NCBI RefSeq assembly: GCF_008123965.1
Contig: NZ_VSTH01000057.1
Span: 49,357 to 113,356 of the forward strand
Direction of reading: 5' to 3'
Source: Bradyrhizobium hipponense
Lineage (GTDB): Bacteria; Pseudomonadota; Alphaproteobacteria; Rhizobiales; Xanthobacteraceae
Length of the DNA: 64,000 nt
Under the pieces are notes generated by a model. That model did no database searches and was not told the DNA's origin. It saw nothing but the letters and a program-made list of their open reading frames with translations. Positions within the stretch are counted from its first letter, which is position 1. Each line of letters opens with the position of its first letter. Below are positions 16,305 to 24,415 of the stretch, in pieces. The position numbers and the translations under genes were made by a program.

Positions 16305-16732
16305 TTCGCTCGACAGTAGTGTGAATCAAGAAACCTTCTTCGCTGGTGAGATGGACATCAGGACTTGGCCCGTACCCGTGCTTCGTGGGACCAAGCTCGA
16401 TTTTCCACTGGTCTAAATCCGATCGCTTGTCAAAACTTGGCAGCCCCATCGTTCCCCGCGTGCACTGTCACGGTGGAAACCTTCTTTGCCGCTTCTAGCA
16501 GCAGAGCGGCCCACTACAGTGCGTTCAATTTCGCGTCGTCTGAATTGCCGGTGCACGTAAAGCCGCCGCATCCGCCACGTGGGGCACGCGGTCATCGCAG
16601 GCTCGTCCGTAAATGCCTCAACCCCAGTCAATCGGCCAACTGAGCAGTTCGGCTTGGCGTCAGAAGGCAACATCAACTGCTAGGTGTGATATGAGGACGC
16701 TCTGGAAATTGCCTTGTGGGATGAGGCTTTCG
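16305..16732. other. Gene-free stretch
   Basis: 428 bases in which no frame has recognisable domains or good start signals. Probably degraded DNA between two pseudogenes. Confidence 0.4.
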
Positions 16733-17195
16733 ATGCTCGATCGATTGACAAATAACTTGTGGCCTTGGCTCTTAGTTCTGGTCATCATTTGTTTACCGTC
16801 TTAGGCACAGTCGGACGCGACGAACACGTGGAAGCAGAAGATTCGGCTTCAATTAAAGTCCCATGCGCAGTTTCCACCAGAGGCGTGCGGTCGGAGCGGC
16901 GAACCTAAGTTGACTTTCGCTCTTGATCATTCAGGCAAAGTGATTTCTAGCAAGCTCATGAGCGGGTCAGGCGTCACTGCGATTTGATGCCGCCGCTTTG
17001 GCCGCCGTGAACAGAGCTCAACCATTTCCGCCAGCTCCTCCCGAAGCCTCGGACAACGACCTGAACTTCGAAGTCGTGCTTGTATTCCAGAAGCCAGTTG
17101 GTGTTTCGGAGCAAGACTTTAAGCGGAGTTGTGATCTCCTTCGTGATGAGATCAATCTTCCCAACCGAATAAAGGGCGTGTGCCGTGGCTGCTAA
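16733..17195 (+). pseudogene. Decayed TonB-family (energy transducer C-terminal domain) gene
   Basis: Frame 1 gives a signal-peptide-like start (NNLWPWLLVLVIICLPS), a TAG at 16802-16804, then AQSDATNTWKQKIRLQLKSH, AQFPPEACGRSGEPKLTFAL and DHSGKVISSKLMSGSGVTA. It hits TGA at 16985. Frame 3 continues DAAALAAVNRAQPFPPAPPE and LNFEVVLVFQKP. Together this is a small secreted TonB C-terminal domain protein (v.F.idrsG.v....l..SG, A...V.RA.PfPp.P). So one nonsense codon and one base insertion near 16982-16985 inactivate it. Confidence 0.8.
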
Positions 17196-17372
17196 CACGT
17201 CGGCCGAGTCGCTCAGGGGCGCATTTGCCCCTTGCAGTAGAGCTGTATGGCGGACACACAGTTGGACATGCCGTGGCATCTCCGCTGCGGGTCTCTCGCC
17301 AACACGGCCGCGGCCGATGCATGAGGCCCGCTTCACACAAGAAACGGACATCCGCATTTGTGAGCACACGCC

Positions 17373-18077
17373 TCAAGCCCGCCGCATCAGCTTGAGCGAG
17401 GCCGCAAGGCGCAGGCTGCGCTTGCCAGCGAGCGCGATGCCTTCGAGCTCGCCGCTATCGGCGGTGCAAGTTCCGGAGAAGCCGATCCCGACCTCATAGC
17501 CGCCGAAGACGGGGTTCTCGCCCTTCGCCGGAGTGTGCTCCTGGTTGAGCAATTCGCCCTTCCAGCGGCCGTCCGCCGAGGAATAGGAGCCGAGATAGTA
17601 GAAGAACGCGTCGCCGCCGAGGATGCGGCCGTCCTTCAGAAGCATCACGCCGGAGAGCCCGGCATCGACGCCATCGAGCGCACGCAGATTGATCGCATAG
17701 AGCCCGTTGACGATCGCGCCTGGCCCGATCGTTCCACGCGGCGGCAGCGCCTCATCGTCGAGCGGGGTGAGGTTTGCCCAGAACACGCTATCGGGCATCG
17801 GATCGGCCTTGCCCTCGAACAGGATCGTCGATCCCTCCGCCCTGCCCTGCACCTTGATCGCAGCGACGTCGGCGCCCATCAGCGGCTTGAAATTGGGATC
17901 GTCATTGTGGCGCTCGGTGATGACTTCGGCTTCGATCACACCGCCCCTGACCACGTAGGTCCCGAGATGCGCGAAAGCGGAATTGCCGCCCAGCATCCTG
18001 CCATTGTGCATGCACATGATGCTGCGGCCGAAGGCGCCGTTGATGCCGTATTCAACTTTGTAAAGTCCGTCCAGCAA
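17373..18077 (-). CDS. GrlR-like protein with two tandem GrlR-type domains
   Basis: 234 aa. Two similar halves: GLYKVEYGINGAFGRSIMCM..GRMLGGNSAFAHLGTY and GLYAINLRALDGVDAGLSGV..GRILGGDAFFYYLGSY, each with the Gly-rich beta-barrel pattern of the T3SS negative-regulator GrlR family. There is no signal peptide. The frame starts at a TTG (LLDGLYKV), matching the start of the paralogue at 20327. Its closest relatives here are the paralogue at 19626-20327 and the truncated copy at 10337-10620. In enteric pathogens GrlR binds the activator GrlA; no such partner is seen here, so function is unknown. Confidence 0.75.
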   Translation of the reverse strand: MLDGLYKVEYGINGAFGRSIMCMHNGRMLGGNSAFAHLGTYVVRGGVIEAEVITERHNDDPNFKPLMGADVAAIKVQGRAEGSTILFEGKADPMPDSVFWANLTPLDDEALPPRGTIGPGAIVNGLYAINLRALDGVDAGLSGVMLLKDGRILGGDAFFYYLGSYSSADGRWKGELLNQEHTPAKGENPVFGGYEVGIGFSGTCTADSGELEGIALAGKRSLRLAASLKLMRRA

Positions 18078-18282
18078 CGCAATAAACCTGCAAAATCAAA
18101 AAGAATCGTGAGTGACCTAGCACTGCTGCTGCACGGAGGCCATCCGACTTTTCCGCGCAGGAGCCGATGCCGGGACCTTCCGCGCCATGATGCCATCATG
18201 CTCCTGCTTTGCCCGACGGAGCAACAATTTCGCCAAATCCGTAAGATGCGATTTCAACACCTCAGCTATTTCAGCGCCTTAG

Positions 18283-18308
18283 CTACTGTGCATGGGGTTG
18301 TTTTCGCG
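18283..18308 (+). repeat. Dispersed repeat motif (copy with TGCATGGGGTTGTTTTC)
   Basis: CTACTGTGCATGGGGTTG followed by TTTTCGCG. The same motif occurs in reverse at 41170-41194 (AAAACAACCCCATGCAAAGTAG). It lies in a gene-free stretch of about 270 bases between the GrlR-like gene and the small gene at 18350. It matches a short element I recall as frequent between genes in Bradyrhizobium. Confidence 0.5.
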
Positions 18309-18349
18309 TTTTCGTTTGCCGCGCCCGGACTGCGTTCATCAGGCGCTAG

Positions 18350-18499
18350 CTAGTGACGCTTGAAATACTGCACCTCGCGCTCGTGCTTCTCGGCTGCCGC
18401 ACGGCTCTTGAAGGTGCCGAGGTTGCGGCGCTTGCCGGTCTTGGGGTTCACCTTGCGTGAGTAGAGGCGGTATTCGCCGGATGCCAGTTTGCGGATCAT
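18350..18499 (-). CDS. Small basic protein (49 aa), function unknown
   Basis: MIRKLASGEYRLYSRKVNPK, then TGKRRNLGTFKSRAAAEKHE and REVQYFKRH. It is very basic, with GGAG 9 bases before the ATG (18497-18499). The YRLYSRK...RRNLGTF..R..AE.HER pattern resembles the three-stranded N-terminal arm or AP2-like DNA-binding modules of phage integrases, which suggests nucleic-acid binding; that is inference. It stands alone on the minus strand upstream of the GrlR-like gene. Confidence 0.65.
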   Translation of the reverse strand: MIRKLASGEYRLYSRKVNPKTGKRRNLGTFKSRAAAEKHEREVQYFKRH

Positions 18500-18573
18500 G
18501 GATGCGCTCCTGCCGTGCTTTCGGAATCAACCCGCTTCGCGCGAGGTCTGTTCCATCTCGGCCTGGCGGCCGG

Positions 18574-19401
18574 CTAGAAGCACAGCGTGGTGACGAGCTT
18601 GCCCTGCTTGTCCTTGATCGCATAGGGGCAGCGCAGCCGCTCCAGCGCCTTCTTGGCGTCATCGTCGCCAAGCGCTGCGGCGCGCTCGTAATAGGCCTTC
18701 GCGGCGTCCTTGTCCCTCGCTCCCCCGCGGCCTTCCTGCGCGAAGGCGCCCATCCGCTCCAGCGCGCCGGGATGGTTTTGCGCCGCGGCCTTCTCGAACA
18801 GCGCGCGCGCCGCGACGTCGTCCTTGGCGCCGCCGGTGCCGTCGGAGAGCATGAGGCCGAGCTGGTACTGCGCCTCCGCATTGGTTTCGGCGGCCTTGCC
18901 CAGCAGCGCGCGGGCTTGTGCAGGATCGGCGCCGCCGGCACCGCCGAGCGCCGCAAGATTGCTGACGCCGCGGGGATTGCCGGCCTGCGCCGCCTTCTCG
19001 AACAGTTTTCGTGCCTGCGCCTCGTCCTTCGCGACGCCCGAACCGGTGCCGTAGAGCACGCCGAGTTCGACCATCGCTGCACTCGAGCCCTTGTCAGCCG
19101 CCTTGCGCCAGGCGGCGATCGCGTCCGCCGTCTGCCGGTTGGCCGCATAGGCGCGCCCGAGCGCGAACATCGCGCGGCGCGACGACGGCGCGGCCTGCTT
19201 GCAGAACTTGATCGCGGTTGAGATGTCGGAGGCTGCGAGCTCCGTCACGCCCCTCACATCGGCCGGCTTGTCGGGATCGCTGGGATCGGCCGCCACCCGA
19301 TCGCACAGGACGAGGTCGGCCGATTGCGCATGCGCCGACGTCGGCGTTGCAAGGGTGACGATGGCCGGCGTGAAGAGGATGGCGCAGAGAGTGTTTCGCA
19401 T
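18574..19401 (-). CDS. Sel1-repeat (TPR-like) periplasmic protein
   Basis: 275 aa from ATG 19399-19401 (MRNTLCAILFTPAIVTLATP, a signal peptide ending near SAHA-QS). At least five Sel1-type repeats follow, e.g. AMVELGVLYGTGSGVAKDEA, AQYQLGLMLSDGTGGAKDDV and ALERMGAFAQEGRGGARDKD. The C-terminus has two Cys (RCPYAIKDKQGKLVTTLCF). Sel1 repeats are protein-binding scaffolds. The partner is unknown. The gene lies 32 bases from the binding-protein remnant at 19434. Confidence 0.85.
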   Translation of the reverse strand: MRNTLCAILFTPAIVTLATPTSAHAQSADLVLCDRVAADPSDPDKPADVRGVTELAASDISTAIKFCKQAAPSSRRAMFALGRAYAANRQTADAIAAWRKAADKGSSAAMVELGVLYGTGSGVAKDEAQARKLFEKAAQAGNPRGVSNLAALGGAGGADPAQARALLGKAAETNAEAQYQLGLMLSDGTGGAKDDVAARALFEKAAAQNHPGALERMGAFAQEGRGGARDKDAAKAYYERAAALGDDDAKKALERLRCPYAIKDKQGKLVTTLCF

Positions 19402-19433
19402 GGACCTCAAATTGCGTCGCGGTGCCGGCGAAT

Positions 19434-19618
19434 TCAAGGCTCGAGTCCCGATTGCCGCAACACGGGTGCGACCTCGGCAGATGCCAGAAAGCGCAGCAAG
19501 CGGTCGGCGGCCGCGGCGTGCTTCGCGTCTGCCACGCGGCCGGCGGAGAACACCGCCGGACTCTGCAGGTCATGCGGGATCGGGCCGATCACCTCGATGC
19601 CGTCGACTTGATCCCAAC
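19434..19618 (-). pseudogene. C-terminal remnant of a molybdate-type periplasmic substrate-binding protein
   Basis: The reverse strand reads DQVDGIEVIGPIPHDLQSPA, VFSAGRVADAKHAAAADRLL and RFLASAEVAPVLRQSGLEP then TGA (19434-19436). This is the familiar end of ModA-like/ABC solute-binding proteins (G.e.vGPlP.elq, A...i.FL.sp.aa.v....GlEP). There is no start; the upstream part is cut off by the neighbouring GrlR-like gene at 19626. Confidence 0.75.
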
Positions 19619-19625
19619 GTAGCGG

Positions 19626-20327
19626 TCAGGCGCGGTGTATCAGCTTGAGCGCCGCAGTCAGGCGCAGGCTGCGCTTGCCGGCAAGCGCCGTTGCCTCCAG
19701 CACGGCCTGGACTTCGTCATAGGTGCCGGAGAAGCCGATGCCGACCTCGTGGCCGCCGAAGACCGGATCGTCCTTGGCCGGCGTGTGCTCCTGATTGAGA
19801 ATCTGGCCCTTCCAGCGTCCGTTCGCTGCGGTGTAGCTGCCGAGATAGTAGAACGACGCATCTCCACCGAGAATGCGACCCCGGTTCAGCAGCATCACCC
19901 CGGTGAGGCCGCCGTCAAGGCCGTCCAGCATGCGCAGATGGATCGAATAGAGGCCGTCGGCAATGCCGCCCTCACCGATACCGCCGGCGATCGGCACCTC
20001 GTCCTCCGTGATCGGAGTCATCACCGACTGGAAGGGAACGCCGGGCAGCTCCTTCAGCTCTCCCTTGAAGCGGTAGAGATCGCCGTCCGCCCGGCCCTTT
20101 GCGGTCAAGGTCGCATCATCGGTGCCGGCCATGGCGCGATAGTTCGGATCGGGATTATGGCGGACCGTCTTGATCACGATGTCGACAGCGTCGTCGGTCT
20201 TCTCGTAGCTGCCGATATGGGCGAAGGCCGAATTGCCGCCGAGCATCTTGCCGTTGCCGGCATGCATCACGCTCCGGCCGACCGCATCGCCGAGCTGAAA
20301 TCTCACCTTGTAGAAGCCTTCAAACAC
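19626..20327 (-). CDS. GrlR-like protein, paralogue with two tandem domains
   Basis: 233 aa from a GTG (20325-20327). It has the same architecture as 17373-18077: GFYKVRFQLGDAVGRSVMHA..GKMLGGNSAFAHIGSY, then GLYSIHLRMLDGLDGGLTGV..GRILGGDASFYYLGSY, and ends SLRLTAALKLIHRA. NQEHTPAK and GIGFSGT are identical between the two, while the N-terminal halves have diverged more. It stands alone between the binding-protein remnant and the glnII terminator. Confidence 0.75.
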   Translation of the reverse strand: MFEGFYKVRFQLGDAVGRSVMHAGNGKMLGGNSAFAHIGSYEKTDDAVDIVIKTVRHNPDPNYRAMAGTDDATLTAKGRADGDLYRFKGELKELPGVPFQSVMTPITEDEVPIAGGIGEGGIADGLYSIHLRMLDGLDGGLTGVMLLNRGRILGGDASFYYLGSYTAANGRWKGQILNQEHTPAKDDPVFGGHEVGIGFSGTYDEVQAVLEATALAGKRSLRLTAALKLIHRA

Positions 20328-20443
20328 CAGCCGTCCCCGGCCTTACGCGCATTCGGGCGCAGTCTATCCCGCTTTCGGCCGCGATGGACAAGTTTCGCGC
20401 AATCCAGCCCCGCGGACCACACAAACGGCTGTCATCAAGATGC

Positions 20444-20478
20444 AAAAAATCCGCCGGAGTCTTGCGACTCCGGCGGAT
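20444..20478 (-). terminator. Rho-independent terminator of glnII
   Basis: Perfect 13-bp inverted repeat (ATCCGCCGGAGTC and its complement at 20449-20461/20466-20478) with a 4-base loop. On the minus strand it is followed by six T. It lies about 45 bases after the glnII stop. Confidence 0.9.
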
Positions 20479-20523
20479 CGAGAGCCAACCCGGGCCAGCC
20501 CCCCAGCCCGAGCCGGGAGGATC

Positions 20524-21558
20524 TTAGGCGGCGGCCTTCTTGTCGGCCGGCACGGACGCGATCGTCTTCAGTATCTGCGAAGCGATCTGGTATGGGTCGC
20601 CCTGCGAGTTCGGCCGGCGGTCTTCCAGATAGCCCTTGTAGCCGTTGTTGACGAAGGAGTGCGGAACGCGGATCGAGGCACCGCGATCGGCAACGCCATA
20701 GCTGAACTTGTTCCAGGGCGCAGTCTCGTGCTTGCCGGTCAGACGCTTGTCGTTGTCCGGGCCGTAGACGGCGATGTGGTCCATCAGGTTCTTGTCGAAG
20801 GCAGCCATCAGCGCCTCGAAATACTCCTTGCCGCCGACCGTGCGCATGTACTCGGTCGAGAAGTTGGCGTGCATGCCCGAGCCGTTCCAGTCGGTGTCGC
20901 CGAGAGGCTTGCAGTGGAACTCGATGTCGACGCCGTACTTCTCGGTCAGGCGCAGCATCAGGTAGCGGGCCATCCACATTTCGTCAGCGGCCTTCTTGGA
21001 GCCCTTGCCGAAGATCTGGAATTCCCACTGGCCCTTCGCGACTTCCGCGTTGATGCCTTCATGATTGATGCCGGCAGCGAGGCACAGGTCGAGATGCTCT
21101 TCCACCATCTTGCGGGCGATATCGCCGACGTTCGAATAACCGACGCCGGTGTAGTACGGGCCCTGCGGCGCCGGATAACCGGAGGCCGGGAAGCCGAGCG
21201 GACGGCCGTCCTTGTAGAAGAAATATTCCTGCTCGAAGCCGAACCACGCGCCCTCGTCGTCGAGGATGGTGGCGCGCTTGTTGGTCGAATGCGGCGTCTT
21301 ACCATCAGGCATCATGACTTCGCACATCACGAGCACGCCGTTGGTGCGGGCGCCGTCCGGGAACACCGCGACCGGCTTTAGCACGCAATCGGAGCTGTGG
21401 CCTTCGGCCTGCTGGGTGGAGGAGCCATCGAAGCCCCAGAGCGGAAGCTGCTCGAGCGTCGGGAACGACGCGAATTCCTTGATCTGTGTTTTGCCGCGCA
21501 AGTTCGGAGTCGGCGTATATCCGTCGAGCCAGATGTACTCGAGCTTATACTTGGTCAT
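20524..21558 (-). CDS. glnII: Type II glutamine synthetase (GSII)
   Basis: 344 aa from MTKYKLEYIWLDGYTPTPNL, with GAGAGG upstream; it runs through a beta-grasp domain (LPLWGFDGSSTQQAEGHSSD) and the catalytic domain (GFEQEYFFYKDGRPLGFP, NHEGINAEVAKGQWEFQ, the ATP-site region GSGMHANFSTEYM, and a C-terminal NSQGDPYQIASQI). The protein forms ATP-dependent glutamine from glutamate and ammonia. GSII is the eukaryote-type, non-adenylylated form that rhizobia carry besides GSI (glnA). In Bradyrhizobium it is known to be NtrC-controlled, matching the -24/-12 promoter at 21643-21659. Monocistronic, with its own terminator. Confidence 0.97.
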   Translation of the reverse strand: MTKYKLEYIWLDGYTPTPNLRGKTQIKEFASFPTLEQLPLWGFDGSSTQQAEGHSSDCVLKPVAVFPDGARTNGVLVMCEVMMPDGKTPHSTNKRATILDDEGAWFGFEQEYFFYKDGRPLGFPASGYPAPQGPYYTGVGYSNVGDIARKMVEEHLDLCLAAGINHEGINAEVAKGQWEFQIFGKGSKKAADEMWMARYLMLRLTEKYGVDIEFHCKPLGDTDWNGSGMHANFSTEYMRTVGGKEYFEALMAAFDKNLMDHIAVYGPDNDKRLTGKHETAPWNKFSYGVADRGASIRVPHSFVNNGYKGYLEDRRPNSQGDPYQIASQILKTIASVPADKKAAA

Positions 21559-21642
21559 TGAGCCTCTCTGTAGATGATGCGAAAGCTCGGGGCGGCTAGT
21601 CCCCGCACGTTTGTACCCGGCCACCATCGGCCGCCCCTTTAC

Positions 21643-21659
21643 AAGCATTTTACGTGCCA
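21643..21659 (-). promoter_or_regulatory. Sigma-54 (-24/-12) promoter of glnII
   Basis: On the minus strand TGGCACGTAAAATGCTT, against the consensus TGGCACG-N4-TTGCW. The GG and GC dinucleotides have the required spacing. The start of transcription would be about 75 bases before the glnII ATG. Confidence 0.85.
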
Positions 21660-21991
21660 AAACGCCGCAGCGCGGGAGGGTTTTCCACCGCCCCGGTCAT
21701 GGCCGGCGGAGGGAATATGTTCGGCAGCGGCATGCGTCATAGCCGCGCACCATTCCGTGAAGCTGCACCGCAAAAACTCCGCGGAAAACGCCCGATTCTG
21801 GTGCAGGTGAGTCCCAGCCTGGAGTTGCCGACTAAACGCGCATCAACGTCCGGCAATATTCGCCAAGTCTGCCGCCCACGCTCGCAACCTTCGCAATGGC
21901 CCAAGCGTTAGCCACCGAACCTGTGCCTTGGGGGAAGCAGAATGCGGATTGCCCACAAAATAGGCCAACACTGATTTCCTTTTCAGCACTT

Positions 21992-22007
21992 TGCATTTGG
22001 GAATGCA
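21992..22007 (+). promoter_or_regulatory. Perfect 6-4-6 inverted repeat, possible NtrC-type operator
   Basis: TGCATTTGGGAATGCA. The TGCA ends resemble NtrC sites (TGCACC-N5-GGTGCA), but the spacer is 4, not 5. It lies 88 bases upstream of the DUF2735 gene. Assignment to NtrC is inference. Confidence 0.4.
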
Positions 22008-22094
22008 CGGCCGATATGGGGATTCCAGTAACCACAAGCCAACGAGTCGGGCGCACCATGGAGGCCAAGCGCTGCGATCTCAGGAGATACCGCA

Positions 22095-22298
22095 ATGATG
22101 AACAATGGACTGAGTCACGGATCTGCACAGATCTACCAATTCCCCGTCGGGGGCCGCTCGGCTCTTGCCGGACGCCGCTACGGTGAGACCCGCCTTCCCG
22201 CCAACCACGCCTCGCTCCCCGTGAACGAGACGATTTGCAGCGAGAGCTGGTACCACCAGGAAGCGGTCGATGAAGCCAAGCCGAAATGGGACCGCTGA
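22095..22298 (+). CDS. DUF2735 domain small protein
   Basis: 67 aa (MMNNGLSHGSAQIYQFPVGG then RSALAGRRYGE). The IYQFPxGGRxA segment is the DUF2735 signature. AGGAG lies 8 bases before the ATG. Genes of this family sit beside glnII in many rhizobia, as here, so a link to nitrogen limitation is likely, but no biochemical role is known. A terminator follows. Confidence 0.85.
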   Translation: MMNNGLSHGSAQIYQFPVGGRSALAGRRYGETRLPANHASLPVNETICSESWYHQEAVDEAKPKWDR

Positions 22299-22352
22299 TG
22301 CCTGTGGTTGGTTTGATACCGCCGCGCTCTTCGAAGCGCCCGGCGGCAGCTG

Positions 22353-22388
22353 AAAAAGGGTCGAAACAACGAAGTTTCGGCCCTTTTT
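22353..22388 (+). terminator. Rho-independent terminator after the DUF2735 gene
   Basis: AAAAAGGGTCGAAAC, loop AACGAA, GTTTCGGCCCTTTTT: a stem with one mismatch, preceded by A5 and followed by T5, so it could work in both directions. It is 54 bases after the stop. Confidence 0.85.
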
Positions 22389-22425
22389 GATTCTTGCTTC
22401 TTTGATTCTTGCTTCGAAGCTGAGC

Positions 22426-22737
22426 TCAGATCACCGCACAGGCCGTCGCGGGCCGCTTTAGATGCCTGACCGTGGTGATTCCGGTCTTGCCGATCGTCAG
22501 CGTGGTCCCCGCCCCCGAATAGCGTGTGCCCGAGACCGTCAGCCGTTTGGCGAGCGTGACCGGCTCGCCATCGATCTGAAGGAAGGCGCGCTTGTCGTCG
22601 TCATAAAACCCGACGCTGAACTGCGTACCATCGGCACAGCGATAGGTCTGGAACGTCTGGGCACCGCCCTGCCGTGCGCCGAGAATTCCGCCCGCCAGCA
22701 TGGTGATGGCCAAAAGAATGGCCTTGTGCAGGTCCAT
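22426..22737 (-). CDS. MliC-like periplasmic protein (C-type lysozyme inhibitor family)
   Basis: 103 aa from ATG 22735-22737 (MDLHKAILLAITMLAGGILG, signal peptide) with a GGGGG tract upstream; longer in-frame starts are unlikely because they would bury the signal peptide. The mature part YRCADGTQFSVGFYDDDKRA, VSGTRYSGAGTTLTI and a final TAC Cys follows the MliC/PliC fold: Cys at both ends, and SGxRY in the place of the conserved lysozyme-binding loop. It probably guards peptidoglycan in the periplasm. Confidence 0.75.
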   Translation of the reverse strand: MDLHKAILLAITMLAGGILGARQGGAQTFQTYRCADGTQFSVGFYDDDKRAFLQIDGEPVTLAKRLTVSGTRYSGAGTTLTIGKTGITTVRHLKRPATACAVI

Positions 22738-22822
22738 GATTGCCCCCGTAATCGACTCACGGACGCGTAGCAAGAGCGTCCGCACGAAACATAACTCAAG
22801 AAACATAACCCAAGCTGATCCG

Positions 22823-23566
22823 ATGTCAGACTCCCCTGCCCGCCACCTCAGCCTCCAAGGCGCCAGCAATTTTCGCGACCTCGGCGGCTATCCGACCGCC
22901 GACGGCCGCACCACGCGCTGGCGGCACATCTTCCGCTCCAACCATCTCGGCCAGCTCACGGCTGATGACATCGAGATCGTCCGCGCGCTCGGCGTCAGAA
23001 GCGCGTTCGATTTTCGTGGGCTGGAGGAGCGCGCAGCCGGCGTCTGCGTCGTGAATGAGATCACCGTGCACTCGCTGCCGATCGAGCCGACGGTGGTGGC
23101 TGCGCTGCGCGCCGAGCTCGCTCGCGGCTCTCTGACCGCGCCGGTCGCGCTCGATATCATGCGGGAATCCTATCGCAACTATGTCCGCCATAACACGCAC
23201 AGCTTTCGCACGCTGTTCGGCCACCTCCTCGAAGACCGCGCGCCGCTGGTGATCCACTGCACGGCCGGCAAGGACCGCACCGGCTTCGCCAGCGCGCTGA
23301 TCCTGCATGCGCTCGGCGTGCCCGACGACGTCATTGCCGAGGATTATCTGCTGACCAACAGGTACTACAAGCGCGATGCCTCAAGCGCCTCCGATCTTCC
23401 TGCCGACGTTCTCGACGCCATCGGCAGCGTCGAGGCCTCGTATCTTGCGGCCGCTTTCGAAGCCGTCGGGGACGACTACGGCGACCTCGAAACTTACTTG
23501 CGCGACGGGCTCAAGCTGGGTGCGGCCGAGCGGACGGCGCTGCAGGAGCGTTATCTGCAAGCCTGA
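22823..23566 (+). CDS. Tyrosine/serine protein phosphatase (dual-specificity type)
   Basis: 247 aa from ATG 22823, where homology starts (LQGASNFRDLGGYPTADGRT, the NFRDLGGY hallmark of this family). The catalytic P-loop HCTAGKDRTG (Cys146, Arg152) matches CxxxxxR, with Asp residues upstream. No signal peptide, so cytoplasmic. In other bacteria this family acts on phosphotyrosine or phosphoinositides. It is divergent from the MliC-like gene and converges on the SGNH gene. Confidence 0.9.
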   Translation: MSDSPARHLSLQGASNFRDLGGYPTADGRTTRWRHIFRSNHLGQLTADDIEIVRALGVRSAFDFRGLEERAAGVCVVNEITVHSLPIEPTVVAALRAELARGSLTAPVALDIMRESYRNYVRHNTHSFRTLFGHLLEDRAPLVIHCTAGKDRTGFASALILHALGVPDDVIAEDYLLTNRYYKRDASSASDLPADVLDAIGSVEASYLAAAFEAVGDDYGDLETYLRDGLKLGAAERTALQERYLQA

Positions 23567-23581
23567 CTTGCAGCGGTCGCC

Positions 23582-24334
23582 TCAAGCCATCGGTGCCGCG
23601 GCCTTGACGATGGCATTCGTGAGCGCGACCGACACTTGCCAGGTACTCCAGTCGCTCTGGTGCAGCTGGTCCGGATCGCTCGTATCCAATAATTGCTCAA
23701 ACGACACTTTGTTTTGCACGTGCCAATGACGCATCAGCGCCCAGCGCTGAAACAGATTGACCTTGGCCTCGTCGGCCGCAGCGCGGATCAGGCGCACCAT
23801 CTTATCCGACAGCTCGGCGCGGTCATCCCAGAGCATCTTCGTCACGTACTGCGGATCGATCAGCAGAACCTCAAAACCGCGAGCGCGCAATTGCGCCAGG
23901 CCTTTCCGGATGTTCTGGGCCACAACGTCGACGTCGTATTTATCATCGTGAAAGACGGCGTTCGTCCCGACCTGCCAGATGACCAGGGCGGGATCATCCT
24001 GGAAAATATCCGTCTCGAAGCGGTCGAGCTCTTCGTTGGCGTCCTCGCCGCCCTTGCCCCGATTGAGTACATCAATCCGGATATCCGGGTGAGTATCCTT
24101 GTATCGCTGCCGTAGATACATTTCGAGCCTGTAGGGAAAGGGAACGACGTCGGCTCGTCCAGCCGTCGAGGACGAGCCCATCGCGACGATCCGCACGGGC
24201 CCCTTTCCGTTCAACACCTGTCGGAATGTCGTCAGCGAATATCTGAGATCGACGATCGCAGCTGGAAATTCGACGGTCGGCAAATTATCGGGCATAAATG
24301 ACCCACCTCCACGACCTGACGTTGCATCGCTCAT
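23582..24334 (-). CDS. SGNH/GDSL family hydrolase
   Basis: 250 aa. SGNH blocks: VRIVAMGSSSTAGRADV (nucleophile Ser in the GDS-like GSSS), NRGKGGEDANEEL (block II Gly), VIWQVGTNAVFHDD (block III, GTN), and a His near the C-terminus. ATG 24293-24295 (MPDNLPTVEF), 13 residues in, has GGAGG upstream and could be the true start. No signal peptide is obvious. Substrate (an ester, possibly on a polysaccharide) is unknown. Confidence 0.8.
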   Translation of the reverse strand: MSDATSGRGGGSFMPDNLPTVEFPAAIVDLRYSLTTFRQVLNGKGPVRIVAMGSSSTAGRADVVPFPYRLEMYLRQRYKDTHPDIRIDVLNRGKGGEDANEELDRFETDIFQDDPALVIWQVGTNAVFHDDKYDVDVVAQNIRKGLAQLRARGFEVLLIDPQYVTKMLWDDRAELSDKMVRLIRAAADEAKVNLFQRWALMRHWHVQNKVSFEQLLDTSDPDQLHQSDWSTWQVSVALTNAIVKAAAPMA

Positions 24335-24415
24335 TCAGCCTTGAAGCCGCCGCCATTGCAAGTCCAATTCGCCAAGAGCAATGATAAGAGCGAATTGAAA
24401 ACGACGGAGAGTACC

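Larger units (their letters stand above)
21559..22094. other. Divergent control region between glnII and the DUF2735 gene
   Basis: 536 bases without a gene. It contains the glnII -24/-12 promoter (21643-21659), TGGTGC/GCACCA half-sites between about 21745 and 21810 that could bind NtrC, and a 16-bp inverted repeat at 21992-22007 about 90 bases before the DUF2735 gene. Confidence 0.6.

Noticed and set aside
16365..16676. Frames on both strands between the NUDIX and TonB pseudogenes
   Set aside because: No domain pattern and no plausible ribosome site; decayed DNA is the simpler reading.
19635..20651. 338-codon plus-strand frame
   Set aside because: It crosses the GrlR-like gene and the glnII terminator and end in antisense; no domain.
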